Shown: positions 43,285 to 53,389 of the stretch, piece after piece
How the letters are laid out: each line of letters begins with the position of its first letter
Position numbering within the stretch: the first letter of the stretch is position 1
Assembly: GCF_001570545.1 (NCBI RefSeq)
Contig: NZ_BBXD01000024.1
Coordinates: 116,288 to 180,287 of the forward strand
DNA: 64,000 nt
From: Herbidospora mongoliensis
GTDB lineage: Bacteria > Actinomycetota > Actinomycetes > Streptosporangiales > Streptosporangiaceae
Direction of reading: 5' to 3'
Notes under the pieces: generated by a model
Told to the model about the DNA's origin: nothing
Database searches by the model: none
Seen by the model: only the letters and a program-made list of their open reading frames with translations
Made by a program: the position numbers and the translations under genes

Positions 43285-44192
43285 ATCAGGATTTCGTTGC
43301 CGGCGACGTACATCCCAGTTCGGTTCCTGCTCTTGAGGTGACCAATGCCGGGCTTCGGTATGGCCGGACCTGGGCCCTTCGTGGGTGTTTCGCCAGCGTG
43401 CCGCAAGGGCGGGTGGCCGCTCTGGTCGGGCCCAACGGTGCCGGTAAGTCGTCGTTGATGCGGCTCGCCGTCGGGCTGCGGCGGGCCGATGAGGGTGACG
43501 TCAGGGTGTTCGGGCGGCCCCCGCGCGGCGCGAACCTGCCGAGGGTCGCGTTCGTCGCGCAGGACAAGCCGCTCTATCCCGAGCTCACCGTCGCCGAGAC
43601 GATCAGGGCCGGGGCCGGGCTGAACCCCCGGTTCGACACGCCGGGCGCGCGCAAGCGGCTCGACGATCTGGGCATCCCCCAGGCCAAGAAGGTCCGTCAG
43701 CTGTCTGGGGGCCAGCGGGCTCAGGTGGCCATCACGCTGGCCGTCGCCAAGAGGGCCGATCTCATCGTGCTCGACGAGCCTCTGGCCAACCTCGATCCGC
43801 TCGCCCGGCACGAGGTCATGGAGGGGCTCATGTCCGCCGTCGCCGAGCGGGGGCTGACAGTGCTGCTCTCCTCGCACGTCGTCGCCGAGCTGGCCGAGGT
43901 CTGTGACCACCTGATCCTGGTCTCGCAGGGAAGGGTGCAGGTCGCGGGGGACATCGAGGAGCTGGTGTCGGAACACCGGTTGCTGGTGGGTCCTTCCGGT
44001 ACGGCTCCCGCCGGAACCTATGACGTCGTCGGCAGCAGCGAGACGGAACGGCAGACCACCCTGCTGGCGAGGGTGCGCGGCCCGATCCACGACCCCCGCT
44101 GGACCGCACGCGAACTCTCCCTGGAGGACATGGTGCTCGGCTACCTGCGCACGCCCGACGCGGTGCTCGCCCCGAGGCCGGTGGCGCTGTGA
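43281..44192 (+). CDS. ABC transporter ATP-binding protein
   Basis: A 303-residue ATPase. Walker A is VGPNGAGKSS (about 49-58), the Q-loop VAQDKPLYPE, signature LSGGQRAQVAI, Walker B DLIVLDEPLANLDP and the switch His LSSHV. The C-terminal 80 residues form an extra domain seen in multidrug or bacteriocin-type exporters. It is coupled to the permease gene by a 4-base overlap and controlled in one operon with the YtrA-type GntR. The substrate is unknown. Confidence 0.92.
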   Translation: MNQDFVAGDVHPSSVPALEVTNAGLRYGRTWALRGCFASVPQGRVAALVGPNGAGKSSLMRLAVGLRRADEGDVRVFGRPPRGANLPRVAFVAQDKPLYPELTVAETIRAGAGLNPRFDTPGARKRLDDLGIPQAKKVRQLSGGQRAQVAITLAVAKRADLIVLDEPLANLDPLARHEVMEGLMSAVAERGLTVLLSSHVVAELAEVCDHLILVSQGRVQVAGDIEELVSEHRLLVGPSGTAPAGTYDVVGSSETERQTTLLARVRGPIHDPRWTARELSLEDMVLGYLRTPDAVLAPRPVAL

Positions 44193-44812
44193 CCTGGCTC
44201 GCGATACGACAGCACCGCATCCGCATGATCAGCATGGCCCTCGTGGTCGTCCTGTGGGCCGGGTTCGTCACCGCCGAACGCCTCTATCCGGGCATCCGCG
44301 GCATCTCGGCGAGCCTGTTCGCCTACCTCCCGCTGGTCATGGGCGTGTTCCTGGGCGCGCCGCTGCTGTCGCGGGAGTACGAACGCGGCACCCACCAGTT
44401 CGCCTGGACCCAGAGCGTCACCCGCAGCCGGTGGCTCGCCCCCCAGGTCATCACCGCCGCCGTCCTGGGGCTGGCCACGACGGGGCTGGTCACCGGCCTG
44501 ATCTGGTGGTCGCTGCGGACACTCCCCCACGAGCTGACCGGCCTGCTCCCCTTCACCTGGACGCTCTTCGCGGTCGCCCTCGGCACGTTCTGGAGCGCCG
44601 TCACCCGGCGGACCACGGTCGCGATGGGCTCGGCGTTCTTCGGCGTCGCCGCCTGCCAGCTCATCGCCGAGGGGCTGCGCAACCGGGCCACCCGCGAGTT
44701 CGGCTGGGCCCCCGCCACGCTCGGCGCGGTGGAGGCCGCGATCACAGCCGGACTCGCGGGCGCCCTCATCGCGGGCGCGTGGTGGTTCGTCACGCACCGC
44801 GATCCCGGCTAG
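44189..44812 (+). CDS. ABC transporter permease
   Basis: A 207-residue protein starting at GTG in a GTGA overlap with the ATPase gene. About five or six hydrophobic helices are visible, with LLSREYERGTHQFAWTQSVTRSRWL in the first cytoplasmic loop, typical of ABC-2 family permeases. It is somewhat shorter than usual for the family. With the preceding ATPase it forms a simple exporter. It converges with the aldo/keto reductase gene, their stop codons overlapping. Confidence 0.85.
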   Translation: MTWLAIRQHRIRMISMALVVVLWAGFVTAERLYPGIRGISASLFAYLPLVMGVFLGAPLLSREYERGTHQFAWTQSVTRSRWLAPQVITAAVLGLATTGLVTGLIWWSLRTLPHELTGLLPFTWTLFAVALGTFWSAVTRRTTVAMGSAFFGVAACQLIAEGLRNRATREFGWAPATLGAVEAAITAGLAGALIAGAWWFVTHRDPG

Positions 44813-45714
44813 ACGTCCAGCACGGCCAGGTCCCCGGGGGAGAGCCGAGGGAGGGCCAGCAGTTCGTCCAGCTGGGCAATCGTGGAGGGGCCGATGATCG
44901 GGCTGACCCCGTTCGCGAGCAGCCAGGCCAGCACGACCTGGTTCCGGGTCGCCCCGAGGCCGTCGGCCACCTGTGAAAGCGCGGCGAGCTTCCGGGTGTT
45001 CCCGGGGTGGTCGTAGGCCTCGGGGAAGGGGCGCTCAGGTCGTACATAGGAACCGGAAACCAGGGGCGTGTAGGCCCACAGGTCGAGGCCTTCCGAGGCC
45101 ACGTAGTCGAGGGTCTCGTCGGTCACCCAGGCGAATCGGTGGTTGACGCCCTCCACCCGGGTCCACGGTCTCGGGGTCGTGTACGAGTAGCGCAACTGCA
45201 GCGCCGAATAGGGCGCGCCCAGGGCGCGGGCGCGCTCGACCCGCCACGTGGGGTGGTTCGAGACGCCGACGCGACCGGTCAGGCCATCGGCGACCAGGCC
45301 CGACAGCGCGTCGGCCGTCTCCTCGAGAGGGACCGACCGGTCTTCCATGTGGGTCCAGAAGAGGTCGACGTGGTCGATCCCGAGGCGGTCGAGGCTCAGG
45401 TGCAGCGCCTCCTTGAGGGCCCGCGCCGACAGGCCCTCGCGGTTGGCGGGCCACTCACCCGGGCCCACCGGCTCGGCCCCGGCCTTGGTCGCCAGGGTGA
45501 GCCGGTCACGCAGGCCCGGACGGGCGGCCAGCCAGCGGCCCAGGAGCCGCTCGCTCTGGCCGCCCCGACCGCCGGGGTCGTTCCAGAACGCGTAGCAGTT
45601 CGCGGTGTCGATCACCGTGCCACCGGCGTCGACGAACCGGTCGAGCAACGCGAACGAGGTGCTTTCGTCAGTCAGGGTGCCGAAATTCATGGCCCCGAGC
45701 ACGAGGGAGGTCAT
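44809..45714 (-). CDS. Aldo/keto reductase
   Basis: A 301-residue TIM-barrel oxidoreductase from the ATG at 45714. Characteristic motifs are GAMNFGTLTDE, the catalytic DTANCYAFW (Asp and Tyr), TLATKAGAEP (Lys), HVDLFWTHMEDRSVPLEETADAL, GRVGVSNHP and the NADPH-binding VSPIIGPSTIAQLDE. It reduces carbonyl compounds using NADPH; the substrate is unknown. The frame upstream of this ATG runs antisense to the cellulase gene and is not coding. Confidence 0.92.
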   Translation of the reverse strand: MTSLVLGAMNFGTLTDESTSFALLDRFVDAGGTVIDTANCYAFWNDPGGRGGQSERLLGRWLAARPGLRDRLTLATKAGAEPVGPGEWPANREGLSARALKEALHLSLDRLGIDHVDLFWTHMEDRSVPLEETADALSGLVADGLTGRVGVSNHPTWRVERARALGAPYSALQLRYSYTTPRPWTRVEGVNHRFAWVTDETLDYVASEGLDLWAYTPLVSGSYVRPERPFPEAYDHPGNTRKLAALSQVADGLGATRNQVVLAWLLANGVSPIIGPSTIAQLDELLALPRLSPGDLAVLDV

Positions 45715-45749
45715 GGTCCCCAACCTTGAACCCTGGAGTGCGCTCCAGG

Positions 45750-47102
45750 TCAAACCTGGGTGCAGCCCGAGATCGACGGCACTCCGCTGCTGCCCGACCG
45801 GGTGGCCTGGAAGCCGAAGTTGGTGCTCTGGCCCGAGCTCAGGCTGGCGTTGTAGCCCATGCCGCGGATCGTCACACTCGACCCGCTGACCGTGACCTGG
45901 GAACTCCAGCTCGACGTGATCTGGTGGCCGGACGGCAGGGTGAAGGGCAGCGACCAGTTCGAGGCCGGGCCGGTCAGCGTGAACTGGGCGACATAGCCGC
46001 CGCCCCACTGGTCGAACCGGACGGTGCAGCTTCCGGTCTGCCCCCCTCCCGTGGTCGTCGTCACCGAAGCCGTGTTCGACTGGGAGGAGACGTTCCCGGC
46101 GGCGTCGTAGGCGACCACGTAGAACTGGTACGCGGTCGAGCCGCTCAGCCCGGTCGCGCTGAACGAGGTCGACGTCGAGGTCCCGACCTGGGTGAACGAC
46201 CCGCTGGACCCCTGGCGGCGGAAGATCCGGTAGCCCGAGACGCCGACGTTGTCGGACGAGGCGCTCCACGAGAGGTTCGTCGAGCTCGACGTCGTGCTGC
46301 CGCCGTTCAGGTTCGAGGGCGCGCTGGGGGCGGTGGTGTCCTGGTTGTTGCCCCCGCCGGTCGAGTAGGTGAAGTTGTTCACCGTCAGCCCCGCGCCGCC
46401 GATCCACGGTTCGAACCCGGCCTGGACGCTGGTCAGGTACCACGACCGCTGCGCGTAGCCGCGGGAGACCGCGTCGCTGTAGAAGGTGTTCACGGCGAAG
46501 TCCATCGAGGAGGTCGCGGACGTGCGGACGTACGAGATCACGTTCCAGCCGATGTTGCCGAACCAGACCTGCCAGGTCCCCCCGGCCAGGCTCACCGTCC
46601 CGACCTGGCTGCCGATCGGCTGTATGGAACCCTGGCGGTTGAGCCAGATCATGACCTCGGCGCCGGTGTTCTGGCCGTCGGTGCGGGGCGTCGGGTCGAA
46701 CCAGATGTCGTAGGCGGCGTCCCACGTGCCGCTCGACGGATAGCTCATGCTGACGCTGGTCCGGACGTTGCCGAACGCCGAGGAGGAGGCCTGCATGGGC
46801 AGGTTGCTGCCGGTCGAGCAGTTGGCGTAGTGGCAGCCCGCGTAGATCGTCGGGTAGGACGCCGGAGCACCGTTGGTGGCGTTGTTGTGATTGGCCGACT
46901 GGATGGTGAAGCCACCCGCCTGGTTGACGTCGATGCACTGGGAGGTGCTCGCGCCCCAGACGTTGTTGATCACGACGTAGCGACCGGACTGGACGGTGGT
47001 GGCACCGTACTTCTCGCAGATGACGGGCGCGGCCTGCGCGGGGGTGACGCCGAAGAGCACGAAACCGCCGAGCAACGCCGCCACAAGGGCGATGCGTCTC
47101 AT
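45750..47102 (-). CDS. Secreted GH12 endoglucanase/xyloglucanase with Fn3 and CBM2
   Basis: A 450-residue modular enzyme. A signal peptide (to about 25) is followed by a GH12 catalytic domain (about 27-247) with the nucleophile Glu in AEVMIWLN and the acid/base Glu in AGFEPWIGG. A Gly/Asn linker leads to a fibronectin type III domain (about 258-348), a second short linker and a CBM2 cellulose-binding module (about 355-450, starting GSCTVRFDQWGGGY). It cleaves beta-1,4-glucans outside the cell. Starts at the ATG at 47102; a single-gene unit. Confidence 0.93.
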   Translation of the reverse strand: MRRIALVAALLGGFVLFGVTPAQAAPVICEKYGATTVQSGRYVVINNVWGASTSQCIDVNQAGGFTIQSANHNNATNGAPASYPTIYAGCHYANCSTGSNLPMQASSSAFGNVRTSVSMSYPSSGTWDAAYDIWFDPTPRTDGQNTGAEVMIWLNRQGSIQPIGSQVGTVSLAGGTWQVWFGNIGWNVISYVRTSATSSMDFAVNTFYSDAVSRGYAQRSWYLTSVQAGFEPWIGGAGLTVNNFTYSTGGGNNQDTTAPSAPSNLNGGSTTSSSTNLSWSASSDNVGVSGYRIFRRQGSSGSFTQVGTSTSTSFSATGLSGSTAYQFYVVAYDAAGNVSSQSNTASVTTTTGGGQTGSCTVRFDQWGGGYVAQFTLTGPASNWSLPFTLPSGHQITSSWSSQVTVSGSSVTIRGMGYNASLSSGQSTNFGFQATRSGSSGVPSISGCTQV

Positions 47103-47184
47103 GTCACGGACGCTAAGTCGGCTCGGTGAAGCGGCCTATCGAAGCCTTAAGGAAAAGGCGCCGACCTGCGCGAGAGCCTGAAAC

Positions 47185-47718
47185 TTACAGCAGCACGCCC
47201 TCGAGGAAGAGATCGAGCAGCCGCTCCTGCCGGACCGGGTCGCTCTCGCACGACCACGCGATGCCCTGGACGACCGACGACACGTCGGCCTGGGTCAGGT
47301 CGGCCCGCACCACTCCGGCCTTCTGGGCGCGCCCGAGCAGTTCGGTGCCGACGGAGAAGATGACCTCGCACGATCCCCACAGCGGAGATTCGGGGTTGTT
47401 GATCGCCACGGCCAGCTCGGCGGTGAGCCCCCGGGTGGTGGTGATGTGACGGAGCTGGGCCAGCAGCCACTGCCGCAGCGCGAGCCCCGGATCGTCGACG
47501 TCGAGCTCGCGCGCGAAGGTCGCCATCGCCTCGAAGCCGTCGCGGAGCACAGCCAGGATCAGGTCCTGCCGGGTCGGGAAGTGCCGGTAGAGCGTGCCGA
47601 CGCCGACCCCAGCGGACCTGGCGATGTCTTCGAGCGACGCCTCGGTGCCCTTCTCCGCGAACGCCGCGCCGGCCTCGGTCAGCAGACGGTCGTAATTGCG
47701 GCGCGCATCAGCCCTCAC
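47185..47718 (-). CDS. TetR family regulator
   Basis: A 177-residue repressor, GTG start at 47718. The DNA-binding domain (about 5-55) has LEDIARSAGVGVGTLYRHFPTRQDLI. The C-terminal ligand domain is of the SbtR/TetR_C type, with LLGRAQKAGVVRADLTQADV. It is divergent from an MFS exporter across an 86-base region with two near-identical CGGAG-CTCCG palindromes, and so most likely represses it. Confidence 0.9.
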   Translation of the reverse strand: MRADARRNYDRLLTEAGAAFAEKGTEASLEDIARSAGVGVGTLYRHFPTRQDLILAVLRDGFEAMATFARELDVDDPGLALRQWLLAQLRHITTTRGLTAELAVAINNPESPLWGSCEVIFSVGTELLGRAQKAGVVRADLTQADVSSVVQGIAWSCESDPVRQERLLDLFLEGVLL

Positions 47719-47737
47719 GGCAACTCCCTTGCATAAG

Positions 47738-47752
47738 CGGAGGCAGCCTCCG
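47738..47752. promoter_or_regulatory. TetR operator candidate A (CGGAGGC-A-GCCTCCG)
   Basis: Perfect 7-base arms lie 20 bases upstream of the TetR start codon. Confidence 0.7.
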
Positions 47753-47761
47753 TATATTTAC

Positions 47762-47776
47762 CGGAGTCGGCCTCCG
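47762..47776. promoter_or_regulatory. TetR operator candidate B (CGGAGTCGGCCTCCG)
   Basis: A one-mismatch version of site A, 24 bases centre-to-centre from it and just before the MFS promoter/start. The pair suggests two dimers. Confidence 0.65.
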
Positions 47777-47804
47777 ATTATTTTATCGCCCGAAGGGCCT
47801 CCCC

Positions 47805-49172
47805 ATGAACCCTCGCCAGCGCATCACGCTGTTCGTCGTCGCCCTCTCCCAGCTCATGCTGATCCTGGACGGCACGATCGTGACCGTCGCCCTCCCCGGC
47901 ATCCAGGAGGAACTCGGCTTCAGTCCGGGAGGCCTGTCGTGGGTGATGAACGCGTACATGCTGGCCTTCGGCGGCCTGCTCCTGCTCGGCGGCCGGGCCG
48001 GCGACATCCTCGGCCGCCGCCGCGCCCTGATGGCCGGAGTCCTGATCTTCACCCTGGCCTCCCTGCTGGGCGGCTTCGCCCCCGGCCCCGAGGCCATGAT
48101 CGCCTCCCGCGTGCTGCAGGGCGTCGGCGGCGCTCTGGCGGGCCCGGCGGGCATGGCGTTGATCACCGGCAACTTCCCTGAGGGCCCGCTCCGCAACCGG
48201 GCCATCGCCGTGTTCACCTCGGTCGGTGCGGCGGGGGCCGCGATCGGGCTGCTCGCGGGCGGTGTGCTGACCGACCTCGTGTCGTGGCGCTGGGTCATGT
48301 TCGTGAACGTGCCGATCGGCCTGGCGATCCTCGCCCTGACCCCGCTGTTCGTCCGCGAGACCGCCCGCGTCCCCGGCCGCTTCGACCTGGCCGGAGCCGT
48401 GACCGCCACGACAGGTTCTTCCAGTCTCGTGTACGGCCTGGTGCGCGCCTCCGAACAGGGCTGGAACGACGGGTGGGCCCTCGTCTCGCTGATCGGCGGT
48501 TCGCTGCTGCTGTCCCTGTTCGTCCTGGTCGAACGACGCGCGTCGCAGCCGGTGCTGCCGCTGCACCTGCTCGCCGAGCGCTCCCGCGTGGCCGGTTACG
48601 CGACGATGCTGCTGATCCCGGCCGCGATGATCGGCATGTTCTTCTTCCTGACCCAGTTCGTCCAGCTCCAGCTCGGCTACTCACCCCTGCAGGCGGGCCT
48701 CGCCTTCCTGCCGCTGGCGCTGACCATCCTGACGGTCTCGCAGCTCGCGGGCCGCATCCTGCGCGTGGTGAAACCGCAGACGGCGGCGGTCGCCGGCATG
48801 CTGCTGATCCCGGCCGGCCACGTGTGGCTGTCGAAGCTCGACGCGACGACGTCCTACTTCCCCGGCATCTTCGTCCCGCTGGTCATCATGGGCGTGGGCA
48901 TCGCGGGGGCGCTGGTCGTCATGAGCATGCGGATCATCAACGGGGTCCCGGGCGAGGACGCCGGCGCGGCGTCGGGCCTGCTCCAGGCGATGCAGCAGAT
49001 CGGCGGATCGCTGGGGCTGGCGGTCCTGGTGACGGTGTACTCGTCGGTGGGCCTTGAGGCGACGTTCCTGACGGCGGCGGGCTTCTCGGTGCTGTCGCTG
49101 GTGATCGTGACGACCCTGCGGCCCCGCGCGGCTGTGGCGGAACCGAAGGAAGGGATGATCGTCCACTTGTGA
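47805..49172 (+). CDS. MFS drug exporter, DHA2 family
   Basis: A 455-residue membrane protein with about 14 helices. MFS motif A occurs as GRAGDILGRRRALM, and helix 1 has LMLILDGTIVTVALPGIQ. SRVLQGVGGALAGPAG and the helix-5 region GLLAGGVLTDLVSWRW are typical of DHA2 exporters. It is controlled by the divergent TetR gene and translationally coupled to a downstream unknown gene (GTGA overlap). It is distinct in sequence from the other DHA2 exporter in this window. Confidence 0.92.
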   Translation: MNPRQRITLFVVALSQLMLILDGTIVTVALPGIQEELGFSPGGLSWVMNAYMLAFGGLLLLGGRAGDILGRRRALMAGVLIFTLASLLGGFAPGPEAMIASRVLQGVGGALAGPAGMALITGNFPEGPLRNRAIAVFTSVGAAGAAIGLLAGGVLTDLVSWRWVMFVNVPIGLAILALTPLFVRETARVPGRFDLAGAVTATTGSSSLVYGLVRASEQGWNDGWALVSLIGGSLLLSLFVLVERRASQPVLPLHLLAERSRVAGYATMLLIPAAMIGMFFFLTQFVQLQLGYSPLQAGLAFLPLALTILTVSQLAGRILRVVKPQTAAVAGMLLIPAGHVWLSKLDATTSYFPGIFVPLVIMGVGIAGALVVMSMRIINGVPGEDAGAASGLLQAMQQIGGSLGLAVLVTVYSSVGLEATFLTAAGFSVLSLVIVTTLRPRAAVAEPKEGMIVHL

Positions 49173-49720
49173 TCCAGAATGGGAGGGTGGACCCCGCGTT
49201 CTCCGAACTGCTCCTCACCTACTGCCAGACCAAAGACCTCGCCGACCTGGCCGCCGCCCGAAATCGCGCGGAGGAACTCGGCGACCCCCATGCGATCATG
49301 CTGATCAACAACCTCAGCGCCCTTGCAGAGGGCAAGGACCGGCGTATCGCCACGGCGGCGGACAACGAACCGCTCCTGGCCATGATCCCCGCGTTCATGG
49401 CCAAGGACCTCACGTCCCTCCGTGACGCGATCGCGACCTTCCCTCCCGACTCGGTCACGGGCGCGTACCTGCGCTCCCTGGTGATGGGCGACATCGAGGG
49501 CCTGCTCAGCGCGATCGACCAGCTGCCCCTGTCCGACCGCAGCACGCTGCTGGCCCTCGCAGCCGAAGGCCAGCAGGAGCTGTACGCAACCACCGGAGAG
49601 CCGCACCTGCGGGACGCGTCGATCAGGACCATGGAGGAGCTGGCCCGCCTCAAGGACGGCGTTCGCGACCCTTCGCCGCGCCGAAGATGGTGGCTCGGTC
49701 GGCGCCGGCGACCTAACTGA
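49169..49720 (+). CDS. Helical-repeat protein of unknown function
   Basis: A 183-residue product if the GTG overlapping the MFS stop is used (GTG at 49187 is the alternative). The sequence is almost all alpha-helical, with several short paired helices (LLLTYCQTKDLADLAAARNRAEEL; LLAMIPAFMAKDLTSLRDAIATF) suggesting TPR/Sel1-like repeats. The C-terminus is strongly basic (RRRWWLGRRRRPN). No family recognised. It is followed by a hairpin terminator. Confidence 0.65.
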   Translation: MIQNGRVDPAFSELLLTYCQTKDLADLAAARNRAEELGDPHAIMLINNLSALAEGKDRRIATAADNEPLLAMIPAFMAKDLTSLRDAIATFPPDSVTGAYLRSLVMGDIEGLLSAIDQLPLSDRSTLLALAAEGQQELYATTGEPHLRDASIRTMEELARLKDGVRDPSPRRRWWLGRRRRPN

Positions 49721-49743
49721 TGATCCGCCCGTATCGGAAGAAT

Positions 49744-49776
49744 ATGCCCTGACCACTTCTCGAGTGGTCAGGGCAT
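49744..49776. terminator. 14-bp perfect hairpin between convergent genes
   Basis: ATGCCCTGACCACT and its exact inverse flank a 5-base loop, between the helical-repeat gene and glmS. It is flanked by T/A-rich bases and can serve both strands. Confidence 0.85.
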
Positions 49777-49786
49777 TCCTACGTGG

Positions 49787-51604
<1,818 letters not shown>

Positions 51605-51609
51605 GTAGT

Positions 51610-51873
51610 TCACCCTCCGTAGATGATCCGGCGGAGCTGGCGCTGCGACAGCTCCGGTGCCGCGACCCGGCGCGCGGGCAGCTCCAGGGCCACCCGGCGG
51701 AAGATCTCGTCGTTGCCGAGCCCGCGTGCCCGCATTTCGGCATGCCTACGCCTGACATAGGCATCGGTGGTCTCGCCGAAATAGCTGAGCACGTCGGCGA
51801 CCACCCTCGCCGCCTCACCCGGACCGAGCGAGGTCGTCCGCATGAGGTGGGCGATGAGGTCGTCGTACGGCAC
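51610..51873 (-). CDS. Small helical protein upstream of glmS
   Basis: An 87-residue protein ending 5 bases before the glmS ATG. It is mostly alpha-helical with charged surfaces: HLMRTTSLGPGEAARVVADVLSYFGETTDAYVRRRHAEM, then IFRRVALELPARRV and QLRRIIYGG. No family is recognised with confidence. Because it is cotranscribed with glmS, a role in regulating amino-sugar synthesis is possible but unproven. Confidence 0.7.
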   Translation of the reverse strand: MPYDDLIAHLMRTTSLGPGEAARVVADVLSYFGETTDAYVRRRHAEMRARGLGNDEIFRRVALELPARRVAAPELSQRQLRRIIYGG

Positions 51874-51933
51874 AGAGATGGACCTTACGGAGGAGAAACC
51901 GGGAATACCAAGAATCCTGCCCGGAATCGGGCA

Positions 51934-53322
51934 TCAAACTCCGTTTCTGTACGTCCATCTCCCGGCGAGCAGCGTTCCAAGGATCTCCGGATGCCGCAGA
52001 TCAGACATGTCGCCCACGATGACGAGGTCGGCCGTTTCACCGTGGCTGATCGTCAGCCGACCTCCAGCAGCCGCCGCGAGCGCGATCTCCAAGGGAATGG
52101 CCTGCTCGGGATGCCAGGCCGGCCGGTCGTCGTCGGTCCGGGTGACGGCGGAGGCGATGCCGTCCCACGGGTCGAGGGGCGACACCGGCGCGTCGGAGCC
52201 GATCTCGATCGTGCCCCCCGCGGCCAGCAGGTCGGCGAAGGCGTAGGCACGGTCGGTCCGCCCCGGCCACTGCGCGTCGGCGACCTCACGGTCGTCGGGC
52301 TGGTGGGCAGGCTGCACACCGGCGACGAGACCCGGCAGGGCGAATCGGGGGAAGTCCTTCCGGGAGACGAGCTGCGCGTGCTCGATGCGTCCCGGGCAGC
52401 CGAGAGCGTGGAAGGCGTCGAGGGCGATCGTGACCGCGTCGTCGCCGATGGCGTGCACGGCGGGATGGATCCCGTGCTGACTCGCCCGCGCCATCACCCC
52501 GGCCAGTTCCGCCGGCGGGAGCTCCAGCAGGCCTCGGGAGGTCGTGCCGGGATAGGGGTCGGCGCAGTAGGCGGTCCGGGTGTTGAGAGACCCGTCCACG
52601 AACATCTTGACCGGCCCGACCTGGAGGAACTCACCGATTTCCTGTCCGGTACGCAGCCCGCGCGCGATCGCCTCCTCCAATCGGTCCCGGGGAATGGAAC
52701 AGGCCACCCGCACGTCGGTCCGGCGGCGCTGCCAGTCGCTCACGTTGTCGGCGTACTCGAAATCGATGATCCCCGTCACGCCCCGCGCCGCCGCGGCCGT
52801 CATGGCCTCGGCCACCCACGCGTCCATCTGCTCGACCGGAGGCGGCGGCAGCGCGGCCAGCCCGCGGAAGCAGTCGCCTTCGAGCAGGACCCCGGTCGGG
52901 TGATCGCCTCGCCCGATCAGAGCGAGGGCCGCCTGGTTGAACCACGCCGTGTGGAGGTCATTGCTGACCAGGATGATCGGGTGCTCGCCGGGCAGCAGGT
53001 CCTTGTGCATCTCGTCGGACCAGAACGCGTCGCGGAAGCCGAAGCCCATGGTGGGCTCGCCAGGTCGTACAGCAGAAAGAATGAGAGAGACGGCGTGCGC
53101 CGCGGAGGTGGCGGCCGACAGATCGGCGCGGCGGCGGTTCTGGGCCCACTGCACGGAGTGCACGTGGGCGTCCACGAGGCCGGGCAGCACGATCGCACCC
53201 TGGAGATCGACGATTTCGTCGGGGGTGATGCTGTCGGGGGCGACGACACGCCCAGCCGAGATCGCGAACGCGGTGAGCGGCCCACCAACCCCAACTTGGG
53301 CATTCCTGAACAGGAGAGACAT
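51934..53322 (-). CDS. Amidohydrolase, YtcJ-like (Amidohydro_3)
   Basis: A 462-residue metal-dependent hydrolase. The first metal motif is VLPGLVDAHVHSV (about 46-58). A helical insert follows, then KMFVDGSLNTRTAYCADPY, HAIGDDAVTIALDAF, GRIEHAQLVS and GSDAPVSPLDPW, covering the expected His and Asp ligands. Members remove amide or ester groups from small molecules; the exact substrate is unknown. It is divergent from the M14 peptidase gene across 67 bases, and the two may act on related compounds. Confidence 0.88.
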   Translation of the reverse strand: MSLLFRNAQVGVGGPLTAFAISAGRVVAPDSITPDEIVDLQGAIVLPGLVDAHVHSVQWAQNRRRADLSAATSAAHAVSLILSAVRPGEPTMGFGFRDAFWSDEMHKDLLPGEHPIILVSNDLHTAWFNQAALALIGRGDHPTGVLLEGDCFRGLAALPPPPVEQMDAWVAEAMTAAAARGVTGIIDFEYADNVSDWQRRRTDVRVACSIPRDRLEEAIARGLRTGQEIGEFLQVGPVKMFVDGSLNTRTAYCADPYPGTTSRGLLELPPAELAGVMARASQHGIHPAVHAIGDDAVTIALDAFHALGCPGRIEHAQLVSRKDFPRFALPGLVAGVQPAHQPDDREVADAQWPGRTDRAYAFADLLAAGGTIEIGSDAPVSPLDPWDGIASAVTRTDDDRPAWHPEQAIPLEIALAAAAGGRLTISHGETADLVIVGDMSDLRHPEILGTLLAGRWTYRNGV

Positions 53323-53389
53323 GCCTTGAACCTTATTTGTCAGTCTTTGTGTCTTTATAGGGGGTATGGTCCGTGTGCATGCTTAAGGG

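Noticed and set aside
45726..47129. 467-codon plus-strand frame
   Set aside because: Antisense to the GH12 cellulase gene, with no recognisable domain.
51605..51613. GTG at 51613 as the glmS start
   Set aside because: It would put three residues before Met-Cys and block the catalytic N-terminal cysteine.
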